64,000 nt of DNA, taken from Cyanobium sp. N.Huapi 1H5 (lineage in GTDB: Bacteria; Cyanobacteriota; Cyanobacteriia; PCC-6307; Cyanobiaceae). Under the pieces are notes generated by a model. It was not told where the DNA came from, made no database searches, and saw only the letters and a program-made list of their open reading frames with translations. Positions 1 through 7,640 of this stretch are shown here, piece after piece. Made by a program: the position numbers and the translations under genes. Position 1 is the stretch's first letter; the number at the start of each line of letters is the position of its first letter. Location of the stretch: the NCBI RefSeq assembly GCF_024345535.1, contig NZ_JAGQBH010000007.1, positions 1 through 64,000 on the forward strand, written 5' to 3'.

Positions 1-73
1 CGAGCAGGACCGTCTGACCGGCGGGCATGCGCACGGCACTGGCGGGGTCGTCAGGGAGGAAGCGATAACGCAT
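1..73 (-). CDS. Partial gene, first 24 codons only; product unknown
   Basis: The reverse strand opens with ATG at 73 and stays open to the window edge, reading MRYRFLPDDPASAVRMPAGQ and a few more residues. Too little is present to name the product. The start is supported by position: the next gene runs divergently from about 214, and two Fur-like palindromes lie in between. If those boxes are real, the product could belong to metal homeostasis, but that is inference from context only. Confidence 0.5.
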   Translation of the reverse strand, partial: MRYRFLPDDPASAVRMPAGQTVLL

Positions 74-94
74 CGGGCGAAGGGAGGGGCCTTA

Positions 95-150
95 TTGCGA
101 ATGGCTCTCAACCTAGACGCCCCACCGACACTTTTGCAAGCGATTCTCAA
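95..150. promoter_or_regulatory. Two Fur-family-like palindromes in a divergent promoter region
   Basis: Two 17-mers, TTGCGAATGGCTCTCAA (95-111) and TTGCAAGCGATTCTCAA (134-150), share the pattern TTGC-A-n5-TCTCAA, 39 bp apart. They match the 15-bp Fur consensus TGAGAATnATTCTCA at roughly 11/15 and 10/15 positions. They lie between the divergent starts at 73 and about 214, where a Fur-family repressor could act on one or both genes. The specific regulator (Fur, Zur or PerR) cannot be decided here. Confidence 0.4.
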
Positions 151-213
151 TAGCAGTTGGTGGTTGCGAAGCGGGGGTCACTAGCGTCGAGAGCCGCTTC
201 CAGAGGCGCTGCC

Positions 214-711
214 GTGATCCCCGATGCCCCGTGGCTGCTCGACCGTGAACGCCGCTGCCGCCGGGACGGCAGCGGCCTGACGACGGCGGATCTCATCGGC
301 TGCTGGCGGCTGGAGCGGATCTGGAACAAGGGGAGCCGGGAGCCCGCCTCGGCGGCGGCCGCCCTGCTGCGGGGTCTGGCGGCCCGGCTGCGGCTGTCCG
401 CGGACGGGGCGGGTCCGGAGGCTCGGGACCTGCGGCTGGCCAACAGCGTGCGCCTCGGTGTCCTGGAGCTCCGCTTCGAAGGCACTGGCCGTCTGGAGGG
501 CCGCCGCCCCCTGCTGGTCTTCAGCTTCGACCGTCTGCTGCTGCTGCTCGGCGGGCGGGTGCTGATCGAACGGGCCTTGCCCCAGCCCGATCCGCTGCGC
601 CGACCCTTCTTCGCCCTGATCGCCGCCGAACGCCCGCACTGGCTGGCGGCCCGGGGCCGCGGCGGCGGCCTCGCCCTGTGGCTCCTCGAGGAGGACGATG
701 GGAAAAAATGA
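214..711 (+). CDS. Fibrillin/PAP-like (lipocalin-type) conserved protein
   Basis: A protein of about 165 aa. The pattern LIGCWRLERIW near the N-terminus, then an LxxxRFEGTGRLEGRRPLL strand and a late WLAARGRGGGLALW segment, resembles the plastid-lipid-associated protein (PAP/fibrillin) fold of cyanobacteria, a lipocalin-like family linked to thylakoid lipids and quinones. The frame is open from TTG 157, but GTG 214 gives a start (VIPDAPWLLDRER) that fits the protein body better. It has no signal peptide or membrane helix. Family assignment is by recognition of pattern and moderately sure; the ligand is unknown. Confidence 0.55.
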   Translation: MIPDAPWLLDRERRCRRDGSGLTTADLIGCWRLERIWNKGSREPASAAAALLRGLAARLRLSADGAGPEARDLRLANSVRLGVLELRFEGTGRLEGRRPLLVFSFDRLLLLLGGRVLIERALPQPDPLRRPFFALIAAERPHWLAARGRGGGLALWLLEEDDGKK

Positions 712-749
712 GGCTAGGGTGAATGAAAATTGAATAAAAGGTTGGAACC

Positions 750-1379
750 ATGGCTGAGTCGGCAACGGCCCTGCAGGACTGGCTGCTCCTGAAGGCAGAG
801 GACGGCAGCACGGCGACCCTCCCGGACAACCTCTCGCGGGCCTTCCAGGCCAACGACCTCAGCCTGCTGCCGGTGTTCGTGGCCCACGCCTGGCAGGAGC
901 ACCTGCGGGCGGAGGCTGACCGCGTACGGCGGGAAGCCGCCGAGGCCCAGCAGCAGGATCGCGCGGCCGCCTTCAATGCCCAGCTCGGTCTCGATGCCCA
1001 GGCGGACGGCGATCTGGCCCTGCAGCTGGGTCGGGAGGTGGACCGCGGCCTCCGTGGCTGCCGTTGCGAGCTGCATCTCACGGCTCAGCCGATGCCCGAT
1101 GGTCTGCGCTGGTTTCGCCTCGAGATCAGGGACGGCTCCGCCGCCCCCGGAGGCCCCCAGGAGACGGTCCAGGTGCTGCCGGTCGCCGGCGAGTCCCAGG
1201 CCCTGGCGATCCGCGCCGCCATCCACGCAGTGCTCGAGGCCCGCGGCTGGCAGGCCAGCGCCGAGCCGGGTCTGTTCCACCTCGAGGGTCCCCAGCTGGT
1301 GGCCCTGGTGGCGATCCTGAAGCGGCTGGCCGTGCCGGCATCCGAGGACCTGATGGACCTGACGGCGCTGGCGGCCTGA
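750..1379 (+). CDS. Hypothetical protein, 209 aa
   Basis: The ATG start follows an AT-rich 38-bp gap (713-749) that may hold a promoter or leader. The protein is soluble. It has an acidic and alanine-rich helical stretch (residues about 45-80, rich in E, A, R, Q) and a C-terminal part with short alternating hydrophobic strands and helices. I do not recognise the family. Base composition is that of the neighbours. It is probably a lineage-specific cyanobacterial protein, possibly co-transcribed with the fibrillin-like gene just upstream. Confidence 0.55.
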   Translation: MAESATALQDWLLLKAEDGSTATLPDNLSRAFQANDLSLLPVFVAHAWQEHLRAEADRVRREAAEAQQQDRAAAFNAQLGLDAQADGDLALQLGREVDRGLRGCRCELHLTAQPMPDGLRWFRLEIRDGSAAPGGPQETVQVLPVAGESQALAIRAAIHAVLEARGWQASAEPGLFHLEGPQLVALVAILKRLAVPASEDLMDLTALAA

Positions 1380-1413
1380 GCTCCGGCAACCGCCACGACC
1401 CGGGACGACCTCG

Positions 1414-2019
1414 TCAGGGGGCGACCGGCGGGCCAGGTTCCTCCATCCGCTTGAGGTTGGAGCCGAGGTCGGACTCGAGAAACTCCTTCACCACATGGCC
1501 CATGCCGCTGAGCCCCGCCAGGGCCGACTGCAGGGCCGGCAGGTTGATGGCCACCTCCTCATTGGGGTAGGCCCGCAGGAAGCCCACCGCCGAGAGCGTT
1601 CCCGAGCCGGCATCGATCCCCAGGACCGTGGCCGACCGCAGGGCCACCATGCCCACCTGCGGCGCCTTCAGCGGATAGAGGATCCCGGACAGCCGCTCCA
1701 GGGCGTTCTCGCCGAAGCGGGTGCTGAGCAGACGGGTGGTCAGCGCCAGCGGCAGCGTCACCCGATGGTTCAGCAGCCTGCCGACCTCGGCGGGGTCCTT
1801 GCCGCCCAGTCGCAGGGCATCCCCCAGCAGGCCCACGGCCTCACCGGTCCGGGCCAGCCGTTCCAGGTCGGCGACGGGGATCGAGCGGCGAAACGCCCCA
1901 CTGACGAAGACCACCTGCTCGGCCGCCCCGGCCGCCGGACCGGCCAGGATCAGCAGGGTGGCCAGGCCGGCGCCACCCCAGGCGCGGGCCGTTGACAGGA
2001 GGGAAGGCAGCGGGGGCAT
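1414..2019 (-). CDS. DUF1400-type exported protein (stand-alone)
   Basis: The N-terminus has a cleavable-looking signal (hydrophobic ATLLILAGPAAGAA). It is followed by the DUF1400 signature: a beta strand with RRSIPVADLERLARTGEAVG, then a helical core and the closing SAVGFLRAYPNEEVAINLP. DUF1400 usually sits at the N-terminus of cyanobacterial alpha/beta hydrolases; here it stands alone with no nucleophile elbow. The next gene upstream (2084-3622) is an alpha/beta hydrolase with its own DUF1400-like region, so the two may act together or be remnants of a duplication. Probably periplasmic. Function unknown. Confidence 0.65.
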   Translation of the reverse strand: MPPLPSLLSTARAWGGAGLATLLILAGPAAGAAEQVVFVSGAFRRSIPVADLERLARTGEAVGLLGDALRLGGKDPAEVGRLLNHRVTLPLALTTRLLSTRFGENALERLSGILYPLKAPQVGMVALRSATVLGIDAGSGTLSAVGFLRAYPNEEVAINLPALQSALAGLSGMGHVVKEFLESDLGSNLKRMEEPGPPVAP

Positions 2020-2083
2020 CGATCGGGTGGCCGGATCCTTGGGCGCCGGATCAAGTGTGGGTCAGACGGCGGGCACCGGCGCT

Positions 2084-3622
2084 TCAGGGGTTCCAACTCG
2101 CCAGCAGGTCGGTCACGTCGACCAGGGAGAGGCCCTCACCCCCCCAGCCACCCGGGGGCAGCAGGGCCGGGGCTCCGGGGCCGGGGGCGACGGCGGGGCC
2201 GGCGGCGAAGGCCCCGTTCACCCAGGCCAGCAGCAGTCCCCGCAGGGGGCCGCCGCCCTGGTCGTAGGGGGAGCCCATGTTGAAGTGATCGCCGCCGCCC
2301 GCCAGGACGATCCGATGGCCGGCCTTCCCCAGGCGGGCGACCCGGGCCATCGGAGCGATCGCTTCGGGGCCGGGGGGCACCACCCAGTCGCGGCTGCCGC
2401 TCACCACCAGCACCCGGCCCTGGAAGACAGGATTGGCTCCGGTCTCGAACAGAAGCGACATCGGCGGACTCACCGCCACGGCGGCCTTCACCCGCGGATC
2501 GGCCAGGGCGGCCTGGTCGATGGCGCCCAGGAAGCTGCACTGCAGCACCCAGCTCAGGTTGCGCTGGGGATCCTGCAGATCGCTGCAGCGTTGCTGCAGC
2601 TTCTGGGAGGTGGGTCGGGCGCCCGCCAGCTGCAGGGCCGTGGTGGCCCCCCAGGACTGGCCCAGCACCACCACCGAACCGGTGTCCAGTCCGCTGGGAA
2701 GCCCCAGCTTCCCGGCGGCCGCCGCATCGATCAGGGCGGAGATGTCGAGGGGCCGCAGGCGGAGCTCCGCCGGACCGGGCGGCGGCACCTTGCCGGAGAG
2801 CATGGCCTGCTGCTGGGTGCGGTCACTGCCGGGGTGGCGGGGCAGCAGCACCGTGTAGCCGTGGCTGGCCAGATGCCGTGCCCAGCCCTCGAAGCTCTCG
2901 GGCCCGTCCCAGAGGCCGTGGGAGATCGCCACCAGCCGGCCGGAGGCCTGCTGGGTGGGGCGGATCACCACCACCTCCAGGGGCAGGGGCCGGTAGGCCA
3001 CCGGCAGGGACAGGCTGTCGCGCCGCACGGGCAGGGGGCCCGGATCCTGCAGGGCGGGGGTCACCGTCGCCGCCGTCGCCCCCTCCAGCAGACGGTTGGC
3101 CGAGAGCAGCTGGGCGTTCATCCGCTGGAGCAGGAACAGCCCCTTGCCCACATCCACGCTGGCGGTCCGGCCCGGCACGGCCTCCAGCAGCCCCAGCATC
3201 GTCAGCGGACCCCGGCCGGCGGCCCGGTCCAGCACCTTGAGCACCGTGTCGCTCGACACGTCGGCCGGCAGACCGTCGACCCCCCCGAGGGAGGAGAGCA
3301 GGAGCAGGGCCTGCTGGGCCAGGGGCGAGGGGACAACCTGGCGGGCCACGTCCAGGGCCTGCAGGGGCAGGGGGGCGTTGAACAGATCCACCAGGGAGCG
3401 CCCGATGGCGCCCCGGGTGGCCTGGTCGAGTTCGGCCAGGTCGCTGTTGCCGGCGAGCAGGGCCCGGGGATCGCTCAGTTCCGCCAGCCGGATCGAGAAG
3501 GTGGTCTCGACCAGGGGCAGCTTCAGCTCGATCGTCTCGAGGGCCCGGGCGGGCAGCGCAGCGGCCAGCACCGTGGCCAGAACCAGGCCCAGGCCGGCCA
3601 GGGACGGAGATGTCCGCATCAC
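2084..3622 (-). CDS. Exported alpha/beta hydrolase with N-terminal DUF1400-like domain
   Basis: A 512-aa protein with a signal peptide ending near ALPARALE. A DUF1400-like helical domain (about 30-190) is followed by an alpha/beta hydrolase domain. The hydrolase has the oxyanion region VAISHGLWDGPESF, the nucleophile elbow GQSWGA (Ser) and a late GGGDHFNMG carrying the likely catalytic His. The architecture matches the cyanobacterial dienelactone-hydrolase/PAF-acetylhydrolase-like group, so esterase or lipase activity on a periplasmic or membrane substrate is likely. The substrate is unknown. It is followed by the stand-alone DUF1400 protein in the same direction (64-bp gap) and lies 67 bp downstream of nrtD. 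Confidence 0.75.
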   Translation of the reverse strand: MMRTSPSLAGLGLVLATVLAAALPARALETIELKLPLVETTFSIRLAELSDPRALLAGNSDLAELDQATRGAIGRSLVDLFNAPLPLQALDVARQVVPSPLAQQALLLLSSLGGVDGLPADVSSDTVLKVLDRAAGRGPLTMLGLLEAVPGRTASVDVGKGLFLLQRMNAQLLSANRLLEGATAATVTPALQDPGPLPVRRDSLSLPVAYRPLPLEVVVIRPTQQASGRLVAISHGLWDGPESFEGWARHLASHGYTVLLPRHPGSDRTQQQAMLSGKVPPPGPAELRLRPLDISALIDAAAAGKLGLPSGLDTGSVVVLGQSWGATTALQLAGARPTSQKLQQRCSDLQDPQRNLSWVLQCSFLGAIDQAALADPRVKAAVAVSPPMSLLFETGANPVFQGRVLVVSGSRDWVVPPGPEAIAPMARVARLGKAGHRIVLAGGGDHFNMGSPYDQGGGPLRGLLLAWVNGAFAAGPAVAPGPGAPALLPPGGWGGEGLSLVDVTDLLASWNP

Positions 3623-3689
3623 CAGCGCAACTCCGCTGTGGGGGGGGCATCCTGGCAGAAATGAACGGCCCGGACCTGCCCCGGGGGCC

Positions 3690-4496
3690 TCATTCCACGT
3701 CGTCGTGGGCGAAGCGGTTGTAAAGGAAGTCGAGGGCGGTGTTGCGCAGCTCGTAGTACTTGGGATCCTCCATGATGTCCTCCCGGTTGCGGGGCCGGGG
3801 GAAGTCGATCGGCATCACCTCGCCGATGGAGGCCGCCGGACCGTTGGTCATCATCACCAGCCGATCGGCCAGGAAGAGGGCCTCATCGATGTCGTGGGTG
3901 ATCATCAGCACGGTGCACTTCTGGGTGTTCCAGATCTGCAGCAGCTCCTCCTGCAGCTCCTCCTTGGTGATCGCATCGAGGGCCCCGAAGGGTTCATCAA
4001 GGATCAGCACCTCCGGGCGGATGGCGAGGGCTCGGGCGATCGCCACCCGCTGCTTCATGCCACCGGAGAGCTGGGGAATGCGTTTGTCCATGGCCTTCTC
4101 CAGACCCACCATCGCCAGATGCTCCACGGCGATCTCCCGCTTCTCGCGGCTGGAGAGGTCGGGCTTGACCTCGTCGATGGCCAGGTAGACGTTCTCGTAG
4201 GCCGTCATCCAGGGCAGCAGGGCATAGCCCTGGAAGACCACCATGCGATCGGGGCCGGGCTTCTGGATCGGCCTGCCGTTGAGCAGCACCTGGCCGGCGG
4301 TGGGTGTCGAAAAGCCGGAGACCATGTTCAGCAGGGTGGACTTGCCGCAGCCGGAATGGCCGATGACGCAGATGAATTCCCCCTGCTCGACCTGCAGGTT
4401 GACGTTGTCCAGCACCGGGTAGGGGCCGGTGGGGGTGGGGTAGACCTTGCCCAGGCCTTCGAAGCGCAGCAGGGGCTGGGTGGCGGTGGTGATCAT
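3690..4496 (-). CDS. nrtD: Nitrate ABC transporter ATP-binding subunit NrtD
   Basis: A 268-aa ABC ATPase with Walker A GHSGCGKSTLL, Q-loop FQGYALLPW, signature LSGGMKQRVAIARALA, Walker B VLILDEPFGALD and switch His in MITHDIDEA. It is a single-domain ATPase, as expected for NrtD, which pairs with NrtC to energise NrtB. It is the last gene of the nrt cluster, 26 bp after nrtC. The NrtD rather than SsuB/TauB assignment rests on the adjacent NrtC fusion protein and NrtA. Acts at the cytoplasmic face of the inner membrane. Confidence 0.92.
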   Translation of the reverse strand: MITTATQPLLRFEGLGKVYPTPTGPYPVLDNVNLQVEQGEFICVIGHSGCGKSTLLNMVSGFSTPTAGQVLLNGRPIQKPGPDRMVVFQGYALLPWMTAYENVYLAIDEVKPDLSSREKREIAVEHLAMVGLEKAMDKRIPQLSGGMKQRVAIARALAIRPEVLILDEPFGALDAITKEELQEELLQIWNTQKCTVLMITHDIDEALFLADRLVMMTNGPAASIGEVMPIDFPRPRNREDIMEDPKYYELRNTALDFLYNRFAHDDVE

Positions 4497-4522
4497 GGGG
4501 GGAAGGGGAACGGAAGGGGTAC

Positions 4523-6520
4523 TCAGACGCTGATGGCACGGGGCTGGCCGATGGGGATTTCGGCGATGCTGAAGTCACGGTGCAGGGACACGTCGTTGAG
4601 GTAACCGATCGGGTCCTCGGGGTTGAAGGGACGGCCGTCGAACAGTTCGATGCCCTGGCGCTGGTAGCTCACGTCCTCCATCCCCAGTTCCCGCGCGGCG
4701 GTGCTGAACACCCCCACGCTGCAGACCCGCTCGAGGATCTCCACGTAGTTGCGGGGGAAGGGGATCTCGGCCCAGCGGGCCAGCTGGGTGAGGATCCAGA
4801 GGTGCTCGCTGCGGCTGGGCCGGTTGAGCCCCGCTCCGAAGAACAGGTGGTGCGGCTCGCCGTGGGGAGCGAAGGAGCCGGAATCGCCCTGCTGGCCGCT
4901 GAAGCGGATCAGATCGGCCTTGATCCCCAGATAGCGGCGGTCACTGAGCAGTTCGCTCATTTCCGCCCAGTGGGCGGGATCGGCGCAGTAGCGGCAGGCT
5001 TCCAGCAACGCCTTGGTCAGGGCGATGTAGGTGTTGGGGTAGGCCTGAGCCCAGTCCTCGCGGGCGCCGAGCACCTTGCCGGGATGGCCCGACCAGATCT
5101 CCAGATCCCCCACGATCGGCACACCGTGACCGCTGCTGGCGGCCCGGAAGTTCCAGGGTTCGCCGATGCAGTAGCCGTCGATGGAGCCGTCCTTGAGGTC
5201 GGCGAGCATCTGGGCCGGCGGCAGGGTCTGCAGGTGCACGTCCTTGTCGGGATCGATGCCGTTGGCCGCCAGCCAGTAGCGCAGCAGCAGGTTGTGCATC
5301 GAGGCGGGATGGACGATGCCGATCCTGTGGGGCTCCCGTTCGTGGCTGCCCAACCAGGCGCGGTAGTCCTCCACCGTGCTGACGCCCTGTTCCGCCAACC
5401 GTTTGGCGAGGGTCACCTCATTGCCATTGCGGCTGATGGTGAGGGAGGACACGATCGGCAGCGGGTCGCTGCCGTGGCCGCCGGCCGTCATCCAGGTGGG
5501 CATCCCCGAGGGCATCATTGCAGCGTCGAGGGTTTTGTCGACCAGCCCGTCCACCACACCCCGCCAGCTGGTCTCCCGCACCAGCTGCACGTCGTCGAGA
5601 CCGTGCTTGCTGAAGAACCCCTTGGCTTCCGCCACCGCCAGGGGGGCGCAGGCGGCCAGGGGGATGAAGCCCAGATCCAGATTCACCTTTTCCAGGCCGT
5701 GGCGGGCCAGCACCTTGTGGGGCCGCGCCTGCCACTGCTTGACCCGCTTCTGGCGGTTGAGGAAATAGATGATCTCCGAGCGCAGGCTGTAGTAGCTGGG
5801 GTGGTGCACCACGGTGAGCCGCTGACGGGGCCGGGGGATGTCCACCTCGAGGATGCCGCCGATCTTCGAGCCCGGACCGTTGGTGAGCATCACGATCCGG
5901 TCGGAGAGCAGCACCGCCTCGTCCACGTCGTGGGTGACCATCACCGCGGTGAGCTCGTGCTCGTTGCAGATCTGCATCAGCTTTTCCTGCAGATTCCCCC
6001 GCGTCAGCGCATCGAGGGCGCCGAAGGGTTCATCCAGCAGCAGCAGCTTGGGCTTGATGGCCAGGGCCCGGGCGATCGACACCCGCTGGCGCATGCCGCC
6101 CGAGAGCTGGCCGGGGAGCTTGGTGGCCGCCTGGGTCAGACCCACCATCTCCATGTGCTCTTCGATCAGCGCGTCCTGCTCCGCCTTGCCAAGGTCGGGC
6201 ATCACCTCCTCGATCGCCAGGGCGATGTTCTGGCGAACGGTGAGCCAGGGCAGCAGGGAATAGTTCTGAAAGACGACCATCTTGTCGGGGCCCGGACGCT
6301 TCACCGTTTCCCCCTCGAGGAGCACGGTGCCGCCGGTGGGCAGATCCAGGCCGGCGATCATGTTGAGCAGGGTGGACTTGCCGCAGCCGGAGTGGCCGAT
6401 CAGGGAGATGAACTCGCCCTTGCGGATCTCAAGATCGATCCCCTTCAGGGCCAGGTAGTTACCACCGCCTGTGAGGGGAAAGTTTTTTTCGAGATTCTGA
6501 ACATCAACGAGTGCTGTCAT
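4523..6520 (-). CDS. nrtC: Nitrate ABC transporter ATPase-receptor fusion NrtC
   Basis: The 665-aa protein starts with an ABC ATPase domain (about 1-260: GHSGCGKSTLLN, LSGGMRQRVSIARA, LLLLDEPFGALD). It is joined to an NrtA-like periplasmic-binding-type domain (from about 275, starting LDLGFIPLAACAPLAVAEA). This fusion is diagnostic for cyanobacterial NrtC, where the C-terminal domain is a cytoplasmic nitrate-sensing regulatory domain. The start ATG lies 6 nt after the stop of a 49-codon open frame. Its neighbours complete a high-affinity nitrate/nitrite importer. Confidence 0.95.
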   Translation of the reverse strand: MTALVDVQNLEKNFPLTGGGNYLALKGIDLEIRKGEFISLIGHSGCGKSTLLNMIAGLDLPTGGTVLLEGETVKRPGPDKMVVFQNYSLLPWLTVRQNIALAIEEVMPDLGKAEQDALIEEHMEMVGLTQAATKLPGQLSGGMRQRVSIARALAIKPKLLLLDEPFGALDALTRGNLQEKLMQICNEHELTAVMVTHDVDEAVLLSDRIVMLTNGPGSKIGGILEVDIPRPRQRLTVVHHPSYYSLRSEIIYFLNRQKRVKQWQARPHKVLARHGLEKVNLDLGFIPLAACAPLAVAEAKGFFSKHGLDDVQLVRETSWRGVVDGLVDKTLDAAMMPSGMPTWMTAGGHGSDPLPIVSSLTISRNGNEVTLAKRLAEQGVSTVEDYRAWLGSHEREPHRIGIVHPASMHNLLLRYWLAANGIDPDKDVHLQTLPPAQMLADLKDGSIDGYCIGEPWNFRAASSGHGVPIVGDLEIWSGHPGKVLGAREDWAQAYPNTYIALTKALLEACRYCADPAHWAEMSELLSDRRYLGIKADLIRFSGQQGDSGSFAPHGEPHHLFFGAGLNRPSRSEHLWILTQLARWAEIPFPRNYVEILERVCSVGVFSTAARELGMEDVSYQRQGIELFDGRPFNPEDPIGYLNDVSLHRDFSIAEIPIGQPRAISV

Positions 6521-6526
6521 GGCGGA

Positions 6527-6676
6527 TCACGTTTGGGGAAAGTGGAGGACACAGAAGGCCAGGACCATGGCGGTCATCAGCAGGAGGCGGACCAGCAGAA
6601 AGCGGATCACGTTCTTCCTTTCGCTCATCCAGGCGTCGAGCCATCCGAAAGGCTTGAGGGCAGTTGGCAGATTCAT
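6527..6676 (-). CDS. Small single-pass membrane protein between nrtB and nrtC (49 aa)
   Basis: An open frame from ATG 6676 to TGA 6527 reads MNLPTALKPFGWLDAWM, a short basic stretch SERKN, then one strongly hydrophobic segment (VIRFLLVRLLLMTAMVLAF, residues about 23-41) and a short tail ending HFPQT. It fills the nrtB-nrtC gap almost exactly: 13 nt after the nrtB stop and 6 nt before the nrtC ATG. Position, membrane-protein composition and positive-inside charge favour a real gene. No Shine-Dalgarno is obvious, but nrtC also lacks one. Function unknown; an accessory of the transporter is a guess. The classic nrtABCD operon does not include it. Confidence 0.6.
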   Translation of the reverse strand: MNLPTALKPFGWLDAWMSERKNVIRFLLVRLLLMTAMVLAFCVLHFPQT

Positions 6677-6689
6677 GGCTGGGTGTGGC

Positions 6690-7523
6690 TCACTGGCCGG
6701 GGGAGATGCGGGACTGGATCCAGGCCATCAGGCGATCCAGCAGCAGGCCGATACCGCCGATCCAGAGCACGGCAAGAAGGATGTCGCTGACGTAGTTCTG
6801 CTGGTAGGCATCCCAGATGAAGAAGCCGATGCCGACGATGCCGCTCATCACGATCTCGGCGGCGATGATCGCCAGCCAGGCCAGACCGATCGAGATGCGC
6901 AGGCCCGTGAAGATGTAGGGAAGGGCCGAGGGGATGAGCACCTTGGTGAAGAAGGTCTTCTTCGACATCTGCAGCACCAGGGCCACGTTGTGGTAGTCCT
7001 GGGGGATCTGGCGCACCCCTTCGGCGGTGTTGATCAGGATCGGCCACACCGCGGTGATGAAGATCACGAAGATGGCCGCCGGCTGGTTCTTCTGGAAGAT
7101 CACCAGGGCGATCGGCACCCAGGCCAGGGGCGCCACCATGCGCAGGAACTGGAACAGGGGGTCGAAGGCCCGGTTGAGCGTCTTGTTGAGGCCCACGGCG
7201 ATGCCGGCACTGATCCCCACCACGGCGGCGAGGAAGTAACCCTGGGCGACCCGGCCCAGGCTGGCCATCGTCTGCCAGAAGAGGCCCTTGTCGAGGCCAC
7301 CCCGGTCATAGAAGGGATAGAGAAGCAGGTCGCGGGTGCGCACTTCGGTGAACAGACTCAGGGGGCCGGGAAGCCGGGTGAGCCCGAGGCTGGCGCTGAG
7401 TTGCCAGACGAGCAGAAAGCCGGCGATACCGAAGAGGGGCGGAAGAATCTGCTTGCGGTTGCGCTTCCACCAGAGGAGGGGGCCTGGCGTGGCGTTGGCG
7501 GGCTTGGGTGAGGTGAGCGTCAT
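6690..7523 (-). CDS. nrtB: Nitrate ABC transporter permease NrtB
   Basis: A 277-aa inner-membrane protein with about six hydrophobic helices. The EAA-type cytoplasmic loop is visible as VLIPSALPYIFTGLRISIG, typical of the SsuC/TauC/NrtB permease family, and the C-terminal WIGGIGLLLDRLMAWIQ is characteristic of NrtB. It is separated from nrtA by 117 bp that contain two stem-loops and from the downstream small membrane protein by 13 nt. It forms the nitrate/nitrite channel, presumably as a homodimer, with NrtC and NrtD. Confidence 0.93.
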   Translation of the reverse strand: MTLTSPKPANATPGPLLWWKRNRKQILPPLFGIAGFLLVWQLSASLGLTRLPGPLSLFTEVRTRDLLLYPFYDRGGLDKGLFWQTMASLGRVAQGYFLAAVVGISAGIAVGLNKTLNRAFDPLFQFLRMVAPLAWVPIALVIFQKNQPAAIFVIFITAVWPILINTAEGVRQIPQDYHNVALVLQMSKKTFFTKVLIPSALPYIFTGLRISIGLAWLAIIAAEIVMSGIVGIGFFIWDAYQQNYVSDILLAVLWIGGIGLLLDRLMAWIQSRISPGQ

Positions 7524-7574
7524 GGAATGGGTTCGTCCTGGAAGAAAGGGATGGAAACCGTCGGTAGGGATGAC

Positions 7575-7626
7575 CCGTGACGGCAGTCACGGCTCTGGGA
7601 GGGGGAGGGCCGGTGGGGCACCGGCC
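7575..7626 (-). promoter_or_regulatory. Two stem-loops in the nrtA-nrtB intercistronic gap
   Basis: One perfect hairpin pairs 7608-7615 with 7619-7626 (GGCCGGTG / CACCGGCC, 3-nt loop). A second pairs 7575-7580 with 7587-7592 (CCGTGA / TCACGG, 6-nt loop). Neither is followed by a T-run on the reverse strand, so they are not classic terminators. Hairpins after the binding-protein gene of an ABC operon commonly protect the upstream mRNA or cause partial termination, giving more receptor than permease. That role is inferred here. Confidence 0.6.
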
Positions 7627-7640
7627 GCTGGGCGCTCGAA

